The translations under genes and the position numbers were made by a program. The notes beneath the pieces are model-generated. The model worked only from the letters and a program-made list of their open reading frames with translations. It ran no database searches and was not told the DNA's origin. From NCBI RefSeq assembly GCF_006439055.1, contig NZ_RCZC01000010.1:84482-148481 (forward strand): a stretch of 64,000 nt of DNA. The letters run 5' to 3'. The DNA is from Sphingomonas glacialis. GTDB taxonomy: Bacteria > Pseudomonadota > Alphaproteobacteria > Sphingomonadales > Sphingomonadaceae. How positions within the stretch are numbered: position 1 is the stretch's first letter; each line of letters starts with the position of its first letter. This document shows positions 43,502-53,143 of this stretch, one piece after another.

Positions 43502-46500
43502 ACAATTATCTCCGCCAAATCACCCTCTCCGATTTCAGAACTTTCGGGACGTTCAAAGTTGACTTGGTGCCGGCACCCGGCCTTACGATCGTGACCGGCA
43601 CGAACGGGCTCGGCAAAAGCTCGTTTTTTGACGCGATCGAGTGGTGCCTTACCGGTGCAATTCGCCGATTTACGCCGGAGATCATCAAGAAGACGCCCGA
43701 GTCCGACTATTTGACGCGCGACGGAGCTGAAGCCGACAGCCATGCTGTTGAACTTCTCTTTCAAGCCGGCCAACAGATTGTCAGGGGACGGGGTGACGTG
43801 CCCGACCCTGCCTATGTGATCGAGGCGCTCAGGGCAGACAGTTGGAAGCAACCTGTCGCCAGCGTTTCGACCTATCTCGCCCTCACCCATTTTCTTGGCC
43901 AGACTGCCGGCCGGCGGTTCACGGCCCTGCCTGGGCCTGAGCAATGGCAGGCGCTAAAAAGCCCCAGCGGCGTTGATCGCTATGAAGTGCTCCGGAACCG
44001 CTTGGGCGGTCGGGCCACGACGGCTGCGTTCAACAAACGGGTCGAGGAGGCGCGGCAAAGCGTCGCCATTGCAGAGGAGCAGCTGGCACGTTGGGACCTG
44101 AGCCTGGATCGCCTTCGGCGACTTGAGGAAAGCGCCGCAGGCCAAGGCGCCCTTTCGCCCGAACAGGTCTTTTTCGAGGTTCAAGCTCTGGCCGAACGCT
44201 TTTCGCTCGTGGCAGCGACGCCGGTGACGATGATCGGAACGGATCCAACCGATGGCACGCGGAGCGTAAGGGCTGCTTTCGACGAGGAAGCCCGTCTCGT
44301 AACGCTGCGCCTTGCGGTACTGGAGCAACCAGAGATTGCGAGTATCGTCACGACTCTTGCTACCGAGCAGGCCAGGATCGCAGACTTGAGAGCAGACGCC
44401 GATTCATTCGCGGCGCGGCTGTCGAACGTCACGGGCCTAGTGGAAGAGGCATTTCGAAAGCGGCACGCGGCGGAAGCAGAATCCAGGCGCGCGGCGGCGG
44501 TGGTTCAGCCGCTCAAGGATCGGCTGGCAGCCGTCGATGCGTCTCTCGAAGACCTCGACCGAGTTGTCGCGACCAAAGCGGTGCTTGCTACGCAGCAAGC
44601 AGAGGCCGAGATCCTCGCCGCGGTGATTGAGGCTACGAAGGGGCGCATCCGCGGATGGGAAGATCAGACCCTTGAGCTCTCCCAACGACGTGCAGCGCGA
44701 ATCGACTGGGATGCCCAGGTATCGCGTCTTACCAACGATCTGCAGGCTGCTCGAGAGCTCAGCGGCCTCGAACAAGCGGCCATCGAAGCCGATGCCGCCG
44801 TGGCATTGGATGTCGACAATCCCGACGATGTTGACGCCCCCTCCGACGAGATAAGGCAGCGGCTCGTGGAACGGGTCGGCATCGAGCAACAAAAGGTCGA
44901 CGATGGCCGGCTGAAGTCAACGGCACTCGCGGCGGCGCTCTCTCGGATCGCGGCGCACCTGGATGAGCACAGCACCGAATGTCCGGTGTGCGCGAGCAGC
45001 TTCCCGCCTGGCGCGTTACAGGTGCTCGCAAATGCAGCGGCCTCTGGCGACGACCAGAATCTGCGCTTGGCGGAGGCAAGCCTTGCGGAAGCCCGCAAGG
45101 CTTTGAGCGATCATGAGCGCCGCGTTGAGGCCTACGCATCGCGCGTCCAACGCCGAGCAACCGCATTTGCAAAAGCGACCCTGGCCCGTCGTCATCTCGC
45201 AGAGCAAATCTCGATCATCGCAACCAGGCTGTCCGCAGAGCCGGAATGGGATGTCGCGCGTCTGGCTACCCTTGCGTTGGATCGCCTGAACGCTTTCGAG
45301 CGGACCGCCGATCCGGACCTACCGGCGCTGGCGGAGCTCACCGACCGCCAGCGTGCCGCGGCGGAGGATCTGGCAACGCAACGGCTCGAGCTGCGTGAGG
45401 CAACGCTGCGATCGGAAGAGTCCTTGCGACAGCGAGATGAGATGACGGCTAGGCTTTCCGGAATCGAAACCCGCCTCTCGACCCGGCTGCCAGGTTTTGA
45501 CCCAGCAGGCCTCGCGGAACATCGCTTGGACCTCGTCACCTCGATCGCTACGGCGTCGAGCGCTGAGTCCGAAGCCGCAGCCGCCTTTGCGCGCGAAACA
45601 GAAGCGCACCGCCTCCTCGCTGATGAACGGGTCAGCCTTCAGGGCGAAATCGGCCGTGTAGAAGGCGAGATCTCCGGTGGTGAGGCACGGCGCCAGTCTG
45701 CAGTGGATCGGTGGCGCAATGTCGGACTTGCTGGTGAGCCAGACAGCGCGCGTCTCGAACTCGAACTCCAGCGTACCCGCGAGAGACGAGATACGATCAG
45801 CGAGTTTATCTCCGAGCTTGATGCGCTTGCGGTTGCGCAGGCGCGTCATTCGAGCCAGCTGGAAGTCGCGCGGGTTCGCACGGAACTGGAGGCCGAGTGC
45901 CGCCCACTAGAGGTCTCGATCGTCGATGCTCGGTCCACCTACGCGGTGCGCATCGAGGCGGCACGGACCGCGGAGAAGCATATCATCGGGGCAGCAGCGA
46001 TGGCCAAGCGGATCGCAGCCAGCCTGCAGTCCGAAGCCTCAAGCTACAGCTCAAACGTTCTGGCGCCGCTCAACGAGCTGATCCACGCGTTCAAAGACGC
46101 GCTTGCGCCGGGTGCTTGTGGCGCCGTCACGTTCGAAACCAAATATCGGGCCGATCGTACCGATCTTTCGATGAAGCTGGTTGATGGGCGCGCTGGAGAG
46201 GAATTTGAACGGCGAGACGTCAATCCACAGCTGCGGCTGAGCGAAGGGCAATTGGCGGCAAATGCGCTGAGCATCCTGTGCAGCGCCAGTACTTCTTACC
46301 GATGGTCAAATTGGCGAGCATTGCTCCTGGACGATCCCCTGCAACACAATGACGTGATCCACGCTGCGGCCTTTGTCGATCTTGTCCGTAATCTGGCACA
46401 AATAGAGCAGTATCAACTCTTTATGTCGACGCACGACCTGGGAGAGGCGGAATTTGTCCGACGCAAAATGAGCGCGGAGGGTTTGCCGTGTACCACGATA

Positions 46501-46599
46501 AACCTGCATGCAACGTCTGCCGCCGGCGTATCCTTCGGCGTAGATCGCAACCGACGCGCACAAGAAATGCTCGCTGACCCTGAAAGGATGGCGGGCTGA
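43498..46599 (+). CDS. SMC/RecF-like ABC ATPase of the ABC-three-component operon
   Basis: 1033 residues. Walker A GTNGLGKS is at 34-41, a CPVC zinc-hook-like motif at 495-498 lies in the middle of long coiled coils, the signature is LSEGQLAANAL and Walker B ALLLDDPLQHND with a following STHD switch His. This is the architecture of Rad50/SMC-type ATPases used in defence systems. It should sense DNA or a DNA-bound invader and gate the partner protein. Last gene of the three-gene operon. Confidence 0.9.
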   Translation: MNNYLRQITLSDFRTFGTFKVDLVPAPGLTIVTGTNGLGKSSFFDAIEWCLTGAIRRFTPEIIKKTPESDYLTRDGAEADSHAVELLFQAGQQIVRGRGDVPDPAYVIEALRADSWKQPVASVSTYLALTHFLGQTAGRRFTALPGPEQWQALKSPSGVDRYEVLRNRLGGRATTAAFNKRVEEARQSVAIAEEQLARWDLSLDRLRRLEESAAGQGALSPEQVFFEVQALAERFSLVAATPVTMIGTDPTDGTRSVRAAFDEEARLVTLRLAVLEQPEIASIVTTLATEQARIADLRADADSFAARLSNVTGLVEEAFRKRHAAEAESRRAAAVVQPLKDRLAAVDASLEDLDRVVATKAVLATQQAEAEILAAVIEATKGRIRGWEDQTLELSQRRAARIDWDAQVSRLTNDLQAARELSGLEQAAIEADAAVALDVDNPDDVDAPSDEIRQRLVERVGIEQQKVDDGRLKSTALAAALSRIAAHLDEHSTECPVCASSFPPGALQVLANAAASGDDQNLRLAEASLAEARKALSDHERRVEAYASRVQRRATAFAKATLARRHLAEQISIIATRLSAEPEWDVARLATLALDRLNAFERTADPDLPALAELTDRQRAAAEDLATQRLELREATLRSEESLRQRDEMTARLSGIETRLSTRLPGFDPAGLAEHRLDLVTSIATASSAESEAAAAFARETEAHRLLADERVSLQGEIGRVEGEISGGEARRQSAVDRWRNVGLAGEPDSARLELELQRTRERRDTISEFISELDALAVAQARHSSQLEVARVRTELEAECRPLEVSIVDARSTYAVRIEAARTAEKHIIGAAAMAKRIAASLQSEASSYSSNVLAPLNELIHAFKDALAPGACGAVTFETKYRADRTDLSMKLVDGRAGEEFERRDVNPQLRLSEGQLAANALSILCSASTSYRWSNWRALLLDDPLQHNDVIHAAAFVDLVRNLAQIEQYQLFMSTHDLGEAEFVRRKMSAEGLPCTTINLHATSAAGVSFGVDRNRRAQEMLADPERMAG

Positions 46600-46810
46600 T
46601 TGACGACGCACAGGCTCTTTGCCTGGAAGCGCACGAAGCAGAGGGGCAAACGGCTGCCATTAGCCAAGCGTGAATCATGTCTGGTTCTCGACTGAGTCGA
46701 GATCGGCGCAACTCCGGTTAAACCTCCTCCTTGGATGACGGGCGTGCGACGGATGAAGGTAGTCGGCAACGGATGCTGGCCCATCCATGCTCCACTGCTA
46801 GGCTCCGCGC

Positions 46811-47434
46811 ATGTCCAGAGGCACCACCCCACCGGTCGAGAACGCCGTCCGCCACACAGCGATCATCCGCGAGCCTGTTGACATGTTCAGCAAGCTTGCT
46901 TGGGATGCCGATGTATTCCGGGAAATCCAGATCGACTATCCGGATGAGCCGGAGCCTCTCGCCTTCGCGGCGATCAATGTCTGCATTTCGGCGTGGAGCC
47001 TGCGGAACTGGACCGAAAGCGTCTTTGCTAAGCAACAGCGGGCAGCCGGTCGCGACTACGACAATAAGGCGTTCCGGGATACGATTCTAGCGGCGATACC
47101 CGAGCAGGCCGCATGTGATTCAATCGCTAACACCGCGAAGCACGCGACCCTCGGTGAAGGGGCCTGGCCGGGAGGAAGGGTCGACCTTGAGTGGCAAGAA
47201 GGTGACGAGGATGCGCCACCGGGATATGTCCTTCTCCACCGAACTCGAAATTGCGAACTCGGGTTCGCTGTGAACCGTTTTGCTTCGCTTTGCGATCACT
47301 GGTGGGCGTTCCTGAGGCAGCTTGGGATGACGGTCGGCCACGAACGCCTTCCGGACTGGCAGCAACGCAAACTCAATCGGATTTTCGGTCGGCACAGCTC
47401 TAATGACACGGTTGAACCGGACCAGAAGATGTAA
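46811..47434 (+). CDS. Hypothetical protein after ABC operon
   Basis: 207 residues from an ATG at 46811; no domain recognised. It is Trp-rich in parts (ISAWSLRNWTESVF; LCDHWWAFLRQLGM) and contains IANTAKHATLGEGAW. It lies 211 bases after the ATPase gene on the same strand, so it has room for its own promoter. Similar single genes are common as passengers in defence islands. Confidence 0.65.
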   Translation: MSRGTTPPVENAVRHTAIIREPVDMFSKLAWDADVFREIQIDYPDEPEPLAFAAINVCISAWSLRNWTESVFAKQQRAAGRDYDNKAFRDTILAAIPEQAACDSIANTAKHATLGEGAWPGGRVDLEWQEGDEDAPPGYVLLHRTRNCELGFAVNRFASLCDHWWAFLRQLGMTVGHERLPDWQQRKLNRIFGRHSSNDTVEPDQKM

Positions 47435-47752
47435 CTGCCGCAGTGTTTCAAGGCACTTTCAGAGGCGTGGACGGCCACTTTAGGCTGCTCGCGCCGCACC
47501 GCAAAGTCGGCGGTTGCTATCAAAAGGCTGGCAAGCGGTCACGTCGAGCACCCAACGCCATCGCCGATTTGCGCGCCATCGAATATCCAGACGGTCCTGC
47601 ATCTCGATCAGCTTTAGAACGTAAGCGCGGCATGAAGACCGCGGAACGCCACAAAGCGACTACCTCTGTCATCGCCAATCGCCAATCACTTATGGAGGTT
47701 TCCGGTCAGCAGGCTGCCGTCTTGACCACCGTGGCGGCTATGGAATCATGAT
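47435..47752. other. Non-coding gap between convergent genes
   Basis: 318 bases between the hypothetical gene (+) and the end of sbcC (-). An open frame exists but has no ribosome site and no protein-like pattern. No hairpin strong enough to call a terminator. Confidence 0.45.
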
Positions 47753-50700
47753 CTAATCGCTCTCGACCGTCACCTCGCTACGTCCTCGCGCGACCGGCGT
47801 GACGACGATCTTGACCGGAATCCGCTCTTTGACCTCTTCGATGTGGCTGATCACACCGACCCGCCGACCGCCGGCGTGGAGCCCTTCGAGCATCGAGATG
47901 GCCTGGCCGAGACTGGCGCTGTCCAGGGCACCGAACCCCTCGTCGATGAAGAGGCTCTCGATCGACAGCCCCTGCCCTGTCGACATCTCGGACAGACCGA
48001 GCGCCAGCGCGAGACTGACCAGGAAGCGCTCGCCGCCCGAGAGATTGTGCAGGCCACGCAGCTCGCCGCCAAGATCGTTATCGACCACCTGGATCAGCAT
48101 CTCGCCGTCCTGTCGACGCTCCAGCGAATATCTCGGCTTCAGCTCGGTCAGCCGCGCATTGGCGTGGAAGATCAGCCGATCGAGCGTCAGGCCTTGCGCG
48201 AAACGGCGGAACTTGCGCCCGTCCCTATCACCGATCAGATCGTCGAGACGGAACCAGATCTGGGCCGCCTCGCGTGCGTCTTCGAGCGCACGCCGGATCG
48301 TCGCGGCCTGCGCACGCGCCCGGTCGTCCTGCCGGATCACGGCTTCGGCCTCGGCCGCCACCTCGCTTGCGGCGGATTCGAACGACGTCGCGTCGGCCAG
48401 CGCCTGCGGCAGCTCCTCGCTCGCCGTCTGCGGCGCGTCGCCGGCCCGATGGGCCGCGACGTCCTCGGCTCTGGTAACCACCGCGGACACGGCGCTCGTC
48501 ACGCGCTCGTCGAGTTCCGATAGGGCACTCGCCTCGGCATCTCGCGCGCCTTCCGGCGCAAGCGTCTCGGCTTCGACCTCCGCTGCATCGAGCCCGAGCT
48601 GCGCGAGGCGCGCGGCGAGCGCACTCCCCTGCCGCTCGACCGCCGCCACGGACGCCTGCATCTGCCGGGTACACGCCTCTACCTGCGCGGTGACGGTCAC
48701 GAGCGCGCGCTGCGCCGTCTCGGCCTCGGCGCGGACACGATCGGCGACGGCATCGGCCGTCGACACCGCGCTTTCGAAACGCGCCGAAGCCACATCGCTC
48801 GGCTCACCCACCAGCAGCTTCGCACGCTCGACAACGAGCGCCCCGTGATGCGCCTCCGCCCGGTCGGCGGCGCGCTTCGCCTGCTCGGCGGCGTCCGCGG
48901 CGCGGACCTTCCCGATCTCGGCAGCCTGCACCTGTTGCAGCAGCCCCGGCAGAGCCGCATCGGCCTCCTCGAGCGCCAGACGGCGGCTCGACCATTCGTC
49001 CAGGAGCTCGTCGAGCCGGGCGATCGGGTCGCGCGCGCCACGCCATTCGAAGAGCGGCGCGAGATGCTGATCGAGCGCCGTCGAGATGCGGGCCAGCTCG
49101 CGCTGCAGAGCCTCCGCGCGCGTCTCGAACCCCTGGAGGGTTGTCACCGCCAGCCGCGACGCTTCAGCGCTGCGCGTTGCCTCCGCGGCCGCCGTCTCCT
49201 GCAGGCGACGTGTCCGATCCGCATCTTCCCGGGCCGTCTCGATCGCGGCGAGCGCACTCGCGAGCGTCCGCCGCTCTTCGTCGATCGCGTGCAGCTGCGC
49301 CTCTATGTCGGCACGCGCTGCCGCTGCGTCCGGCACAGCGAAGCCGGCTTTCGCCGCGGCGGCATCCAACGCAACGACGGCGTCGGCATGTACCCTTCGC
49401 GACGCCGTGGCAGCCGAAGCGGCGACACCGGCGTCCACCGCCAGCTGTTCCAAGCGGGCGGCAGCCGTCACGACCCTTTCCGCCTCGACAGCGGCGTCGC
49501 GTTCTGCAGCGGACATAGCGCGCCGAGCATCGTCCCGTGCCCGCGTATCGATCGCGACGCGGTCGTCGATCAGCCCGAGAAGCGCCTCCACCGCGTGCGC
49601 GGTACCGCCACAAACCGGACACGGCTCACCGGGAATGAGCGCGGATCGCAGCTTCGCCGCGGCAGTGTCGGCCGTCGCCTCGGAGAGGCTCGCCGCCCGC
49701 TCCGCCGCCTCACAACGCTCGCGTAGTGCGGGCAGGTCGGCCGCCAGCCGGTTGGCTCGCTCTCGCGCCAGATTGCCTGCGGTCCGAATTTGCTCGGTCT
49801 CCAAGGCATTGCGCGCGATCGCTTCCTCGGCGCGGGTGAGTGCCGCCGCAGCGGCATTGACCGCGGTCAGACACGGAACGACTGCCGCCAGGGCATCTCG
49901 CCTGCCTGTCAGACCGTCCAGAAGTCCCTCGGCAGGCGCGGCTTGCTGCGCCGTCGTGACCTTCGCATCCGCCGCGGCGTGCCGCTCAACGGCCAGCGCG
50001 AGATCGCCGTCCGCCTTCGTGCTCGCGCCCTGCGCGTCGGCGGCGACACGTCCGGCCTCCGCTTGCTGCCGTTCGATGACCGTGCGTTGGATCTCGCATT
50101 CCGCAAAGGCGGTCAGGTCGACGACGATATCTTGCCGGCGCGCCGCGGCCGGTCCGCGTACGGTCGCCTCGTCGAGCCAGGCCGCCGCCTCTGCTCGTTC
50201 CCGGAGGCGTGCCGCGTGATCGGCGATCGCCGCTGCATGCGTCGTCGCGGCGGTCCCGGCCGTCGACCACAGGCGGTCGCGTTCGTCTCGCAACGGCGTG
50301 AGCGCACGGTCCGCTTCGGCGATCTGGTGGTCGAGCGCGCGCGCAGCCTCGAGTGTCGGGCGTGCCGCCTCGAGCGCGCCGCGCGCGGTTGCCGCCGTTT
50401 CACGCGCCGAACGGTCGCGCTCGAGAGCGGCACCGGCCAGATCTTCGGCCTGGGTCTTAAGTCCGGTGAGCTGGACGAGCTCGGCCCCGAGCAGCCGATC
50501 GCGATCGCGAACCTCGGCGTCGGCGCGCCACTGTGGGATCATGCTCGCAGCCGTGCGCCGACGCTGCAGCGCGTCGCGCCTGCCGGCGGCGTCCGCCTTT
50601 GCCTGCCGGGCCGTGGCGAGGACCGCTTCCGCTTCAATGACCCGACCCGCGAGCAGCCCCAGCTGCGCGTACCAGTCGCGATCGCGCTCGAGCGCGGTCA

Positions 50701-51451
50701 GCGCGCCCTTCGCCGCCTGCTGTGCCGCCCGCACCTCGAGCAGCCGCGCCTCCGCTACGGCGCGCGCCTCGTCCGAAAGGCTGCCCTGGGCGTCGAGCCG
50801 CTGCTGGATCACCGCGATCTCGTCCCGCAGCGCACCGGCCTTGGCGCCCGCGGCGATGCCGAGCCGACTGTAGATTTCGGTACCGGTGAGCTGTTCGAGC
50901 AGCTCCGCGCGCTCGTCGGCTTCCGCCTTTATGAACGCCTCGAAGTCGCCCTGTGCCAGCATGACCGCCCGGCCGAACTGCTCGGCGGTAAGACCGACGC
51001 GGAGCGCGATCTCGGTGAGCGTGTCGGTGCGCGTGCCGCCGATCCGCTCGCCGGTGTCGATCGAAACGAGCGTCTGCTCGACCAGCTTCAGTGTACCGGT
51101 ACGCGCGCGCGATACACTCCACCGCGCCCGATAGCGCACCTTGTCGCGGGCGACGAAGTCGATCTCCGCGAAACCCTCGGTCGTACCCTGCCGCAACAGG
51201 CCGCGCGGGTCGGTCGCCGACAAGGCGTCCGTTTCGCTCCCAACCCTGCCGCGTTTGGGGGCGGCGCTGAGACGGGGCACCCGATTATAGAGCGCGAGGC
51301 ACATCGCATCGAGCAGCGTCGACTTGCCCGCGCCCGTCGGGCCGGTGATCGCGAAGATGCCGGCATCGGCGAGAGGCGCCGCTTCGAAATCGATCGCAAA
51401 GTCGCCGGCGAGGCTCGCGAGATTGCGCCCGCGAATGGCCAAAACCCTCAC
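47753..51451 (-). CDS. sbcC: SbcC, exonuclease subunit (Rad50-like ATPase)
   Basis: 1232 residues. Walker A GPTGAGKS at 37-44, long coiled coils with a zinc hook CPVCGG at 611-616, signature LSGGERFLVSLALALGLS and Walker B ESLFIDEGFGALD. With SbcD it forms the nuclease that opens hairpins and trims DNA ends. ATG overlaps the sbcD stop by 4 bases. Usually a chromosomal housekeeping pair; here it stands amid accessory genes. Confidence 0.95.
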   Translation of the reverse strand: MRVLAIRGRNLASLAGDFAIDFEAAPLADAGIFAITGPTGAGKSTLLDAMCLALYNRVPRLSAAPKRGRVGSETDALSATDPRGLLRQGTTEGFAEIDFVARDKVRYRARWSVSRARTGTLKLVEQTLVSIDTGERIGGTRTDTLTEIALRVGLTAEQFGRAVMLAQGDFEAFIKAEADERAELLEQLTGTEIYSRLGIAAGAKAGALRDEIAVIQQRLDAQGSLSDEARAVAEARLLEVRAAQQAAKGALTALERDRDWYAQLGLLAGRVIEAEAVLATARQAKADAAGRRDALQRRRTAASMIPQWRADAEVRDRDRLLGAELVQLTGLKTQAEDLAGAALERDRSARETAATARGALEAARPTLEAARALDHQIAEADRALTPLRDERDRLWSTAGTAATTHAAAIADHAARLRERAEAAAWLDEATVRGPAAARRQDIVVDLTAFAECEIQRTVIERQQAEAGRVAADAQGASTKADGDLALAVERHAAADAKVTTAQQAAPAEGLLDGLTGRRDALAAVVPCLTAVNAAAAALTRAEEAIARNALETEQIRTAGNLARERANRLAADLPALRERCEAAERAASLSEATADTAAAKLRSALIPGEPCPVCGGTAHAVEALLGLIDDRVAIDTRARDDARRAMSAAERDAAVEAERVVTAAARLEQLAVDAGVAASAATASRRVHADAVVALDAAAAKAGFAVPDAAAARADIEAQLHAIDEERRTLASALAAIETAREDADRTRRLQETAAAEATRSAEASRLAVTTLQGFETRAEALQRELARISTALDQHLAPLFEWRGARDPIARLDELLDEWSSRRLALEEADAALPGLLQQVQAAEIGKVRAADAAEQAKRAADRAEAHHGALVVERAKLLVGEPSDVASARFESAVSTADAVADRVRAEAETAQRALVTVTAQVEACTRQMQASVAAVERQGSALAARLAQLGLDAAEVEAETLAPEGARDAEASALSELDERVTSAVSAVVTRAEDVAAHRAGDAPQTASEELPQALADATSFESAASEVAAEAEAVIRQDDRARAQAATIRRALEDAREAAQIWFRLDDLIGDRDGRKFRRFAQGLTLDRLIFHANARLTELKPRYSLERRQDGEMLIQVVDNDLGGELRGLHNLSGGERFLVSLALALGLSEMSTGQGLSIESLFIDEGFGALDSASLGQAISMLEGLHAGGRRVGVISHIEEVKERIPVKIVVTPVARGRSEVTVESD

Positions 51452-52668
51452 GCCGCGGTCTCCGTCTCGATCAGCAATTGTGCAAAAGCGCGCGCGAGCG
51501 CCTCTTCGGGCGGTCCGCCGTGCCGACGGGCGTGCAGCTCGGCGAAGACCGCCTCGGGCTGCAGCACGGCAAGCGCCTCCTCCCGAGCGGCGATGCTCCC
51601 GTCGCCCGCACCTTCCGGTCGAACCTGTCGGACACGGGTAAGGCGCACGGGCCTTCCCTCCAGCGCCGCCGAAACCCGCGCCCAGAGACCCGGCTCGGGG
51701 CGGGTGACCGCCACGGCCACTTCGAGAAACGGAAAGCTACCGGGGGTCGCCGGCTGGCCGAAATCATAAGCCGCGAGAAGCGCCTCGACCTCCTCGATCG
51801 GCAACGCGTCCTCGTCCGGCAGCGCAAGGAAGGGCGCATGGCGTGGCACGCGCAATTCCTCGACCTTCACAGGGCCTCCGCCGGAGGGAAGATCGACCAG
51901 CGAGACGGAATGACGATAGCGCCGCTCGCTCGCCGACATCGGAAAGGGCGAGCCGGCGTACCGGATCGTCGTCGTGCCGCCGACGTCCTGCGGCCGATGG
52001 AGATGGCCGAGCGCGACATAGGCGGCCCGGCCGTCGAACAGGCTCGCCGCTTCTGCCTCTTCTCCGCCTACGACGACACGCCGCTCGCTGTCGGTCGAGA
52101 CGTCTCCGCCCGCGATATGCAGGTGCCCCGTCACCACGATCGGCAGACCTTCGCAACGCGCGTGCGCCGCCTCGATTACCTCCGCGTAGAGCGAGGCCAG
52201 ATCCCCTGCGCCGAGATCACCCGGACGGCAAAACGGGATCGCCGCCACCCAGGCCATAGTCTCCCCGCCCTCTCCAGGCAGAGGCACGAGCAGCCGGTCG
52301 AAATCCAGGGCGCCCTCGCAGCGCGGCAGATTTCCGATGAGATGCACTCGCCCCTTGCCGAGCAGCGCGCCCGGCAAATTGATGCGATGCGCGGAATCGT
52401 GATTGCCCCCCAAGACGACGATGTGGAGGTTCGGGCAGCGTGCGGTCGCCTCCCGAAGGAAGCCGTAGAACCGCTGCGTCGCCGTCACTGCGGGATTGGC
52501 GACATCGTAGACGTCGCCCGTCATCAACAGGGAATCGACGCCGTGTTCCGCGAGCGCATCGAGCAGCCAACTCAGGAACGCATCGTGCTCCTCCTCTCGA
52601 TGATGACCATGAAGCTCGTGGCCGAGGTGCCAGTCGGAAGTGTGGAGAAAGCGGAAAGGTCTAGGCAT
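51448..52668 (-). CDS. sbcD: SbcD, exonuclease subunit (Mre11-like)
   Basis: 406 residues with all phosphoesterase motifs: FLHTSDWHLGHELHG, SLLMTGDVYDVANP, VVLGGNHDSAHR, VVTGHLHIAG and ALGHLHRPQ. Nuclease partner of SbcC in a two-gene operon. Confidence 0.95.
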   Translation of the reverse strand: MPRPFRFLHTSDWHLGHELHGHHREEEHDAFLSWLLDALAEHGVDSLLMTGDVYDVANPAVTATQRFYGFLREATARCPNLHIVVLGGNHDSAHRINLPGALLGKGRVHLIGNLPRCEGALDFDRLLVPLPGEGGETMAWVAAIPFCRPGDLGAGDLASLYAEVIEAAHARCEGLPIVVTGHLHIAGGDVSTDSERRVVVGGEEAEAASLFDGRAAYVALGHLHRPQDVGGTTTIRYAGSPFPMSASERRYRHSVSLVDLPSGGGPVKVEELRVPRHAPFLALPDEDALPIEEVEALLAAYDFGQPATPGSFPFLEVAVAVTRPEPGLWARVSAALEGRPVRLTRVRQVRPEGAGDGSIAAREEALAVLQPEAVFAELHARRHGGPPEEALARAFAQLLIETETAA

Positions 52669-53143
52669 GGAATACTCTTACCCTACCGCTTCAACAGGCG
52701 TCTAATCCGATTCACTAGTCGTCTGAACCAGCTCCTGCGGACGACCGAGAAATGTGGCGAACCGCCCAATATCACGGATTTAATTACCCTGCGTCTCGCG
52801 GCCGAACCGACGCATCTCCATCTCGTCGATCAACGCTGACGTAGCGGGCTGACCGCAGTGACAGGAATAAGGGCATTCATCGTATGACCCCTCCTAGTGG
52901 AGCCACGATGGTCCGCCTGACGCCTGGAGCGCTCAACCGCCCTGCAACGCTCGTCTTTTACCTCAACCGCGCCACACACGCCCTCCCGCGCAGCGGGTTC
53001 GTGCTTCCACCCGAGCGCGCCCTGGACGTGGCGGCGCATGCTAGCGAGCCACCTCACACGACGTCGAACCTCGGCGATGCGACTGCGATCGCCAACACGA
53101 CAATGATAGCGCCTTGGTAGTCGGAGTTTTACCGACGAAGCTG
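52669..53143. other. Intergenic region upstream of sbcD
   Basis: 475 bases between sbcD and the end of the giant helicase gene, both on the minus strand. It should hold the sbcDC promoter. A 75-codon minus-strand frame (52830-53057) ends here but lacks a clear ribosome site and protein-like composition, so I do not call it a gene. Confidence 0.45.

Noticed and set aside
52830..53057. 75-codon minus-strand frame upstream of sbcD
   Set aside because: Arg-rich, no ribosome site and no recognisable family; more likely leader DNA.
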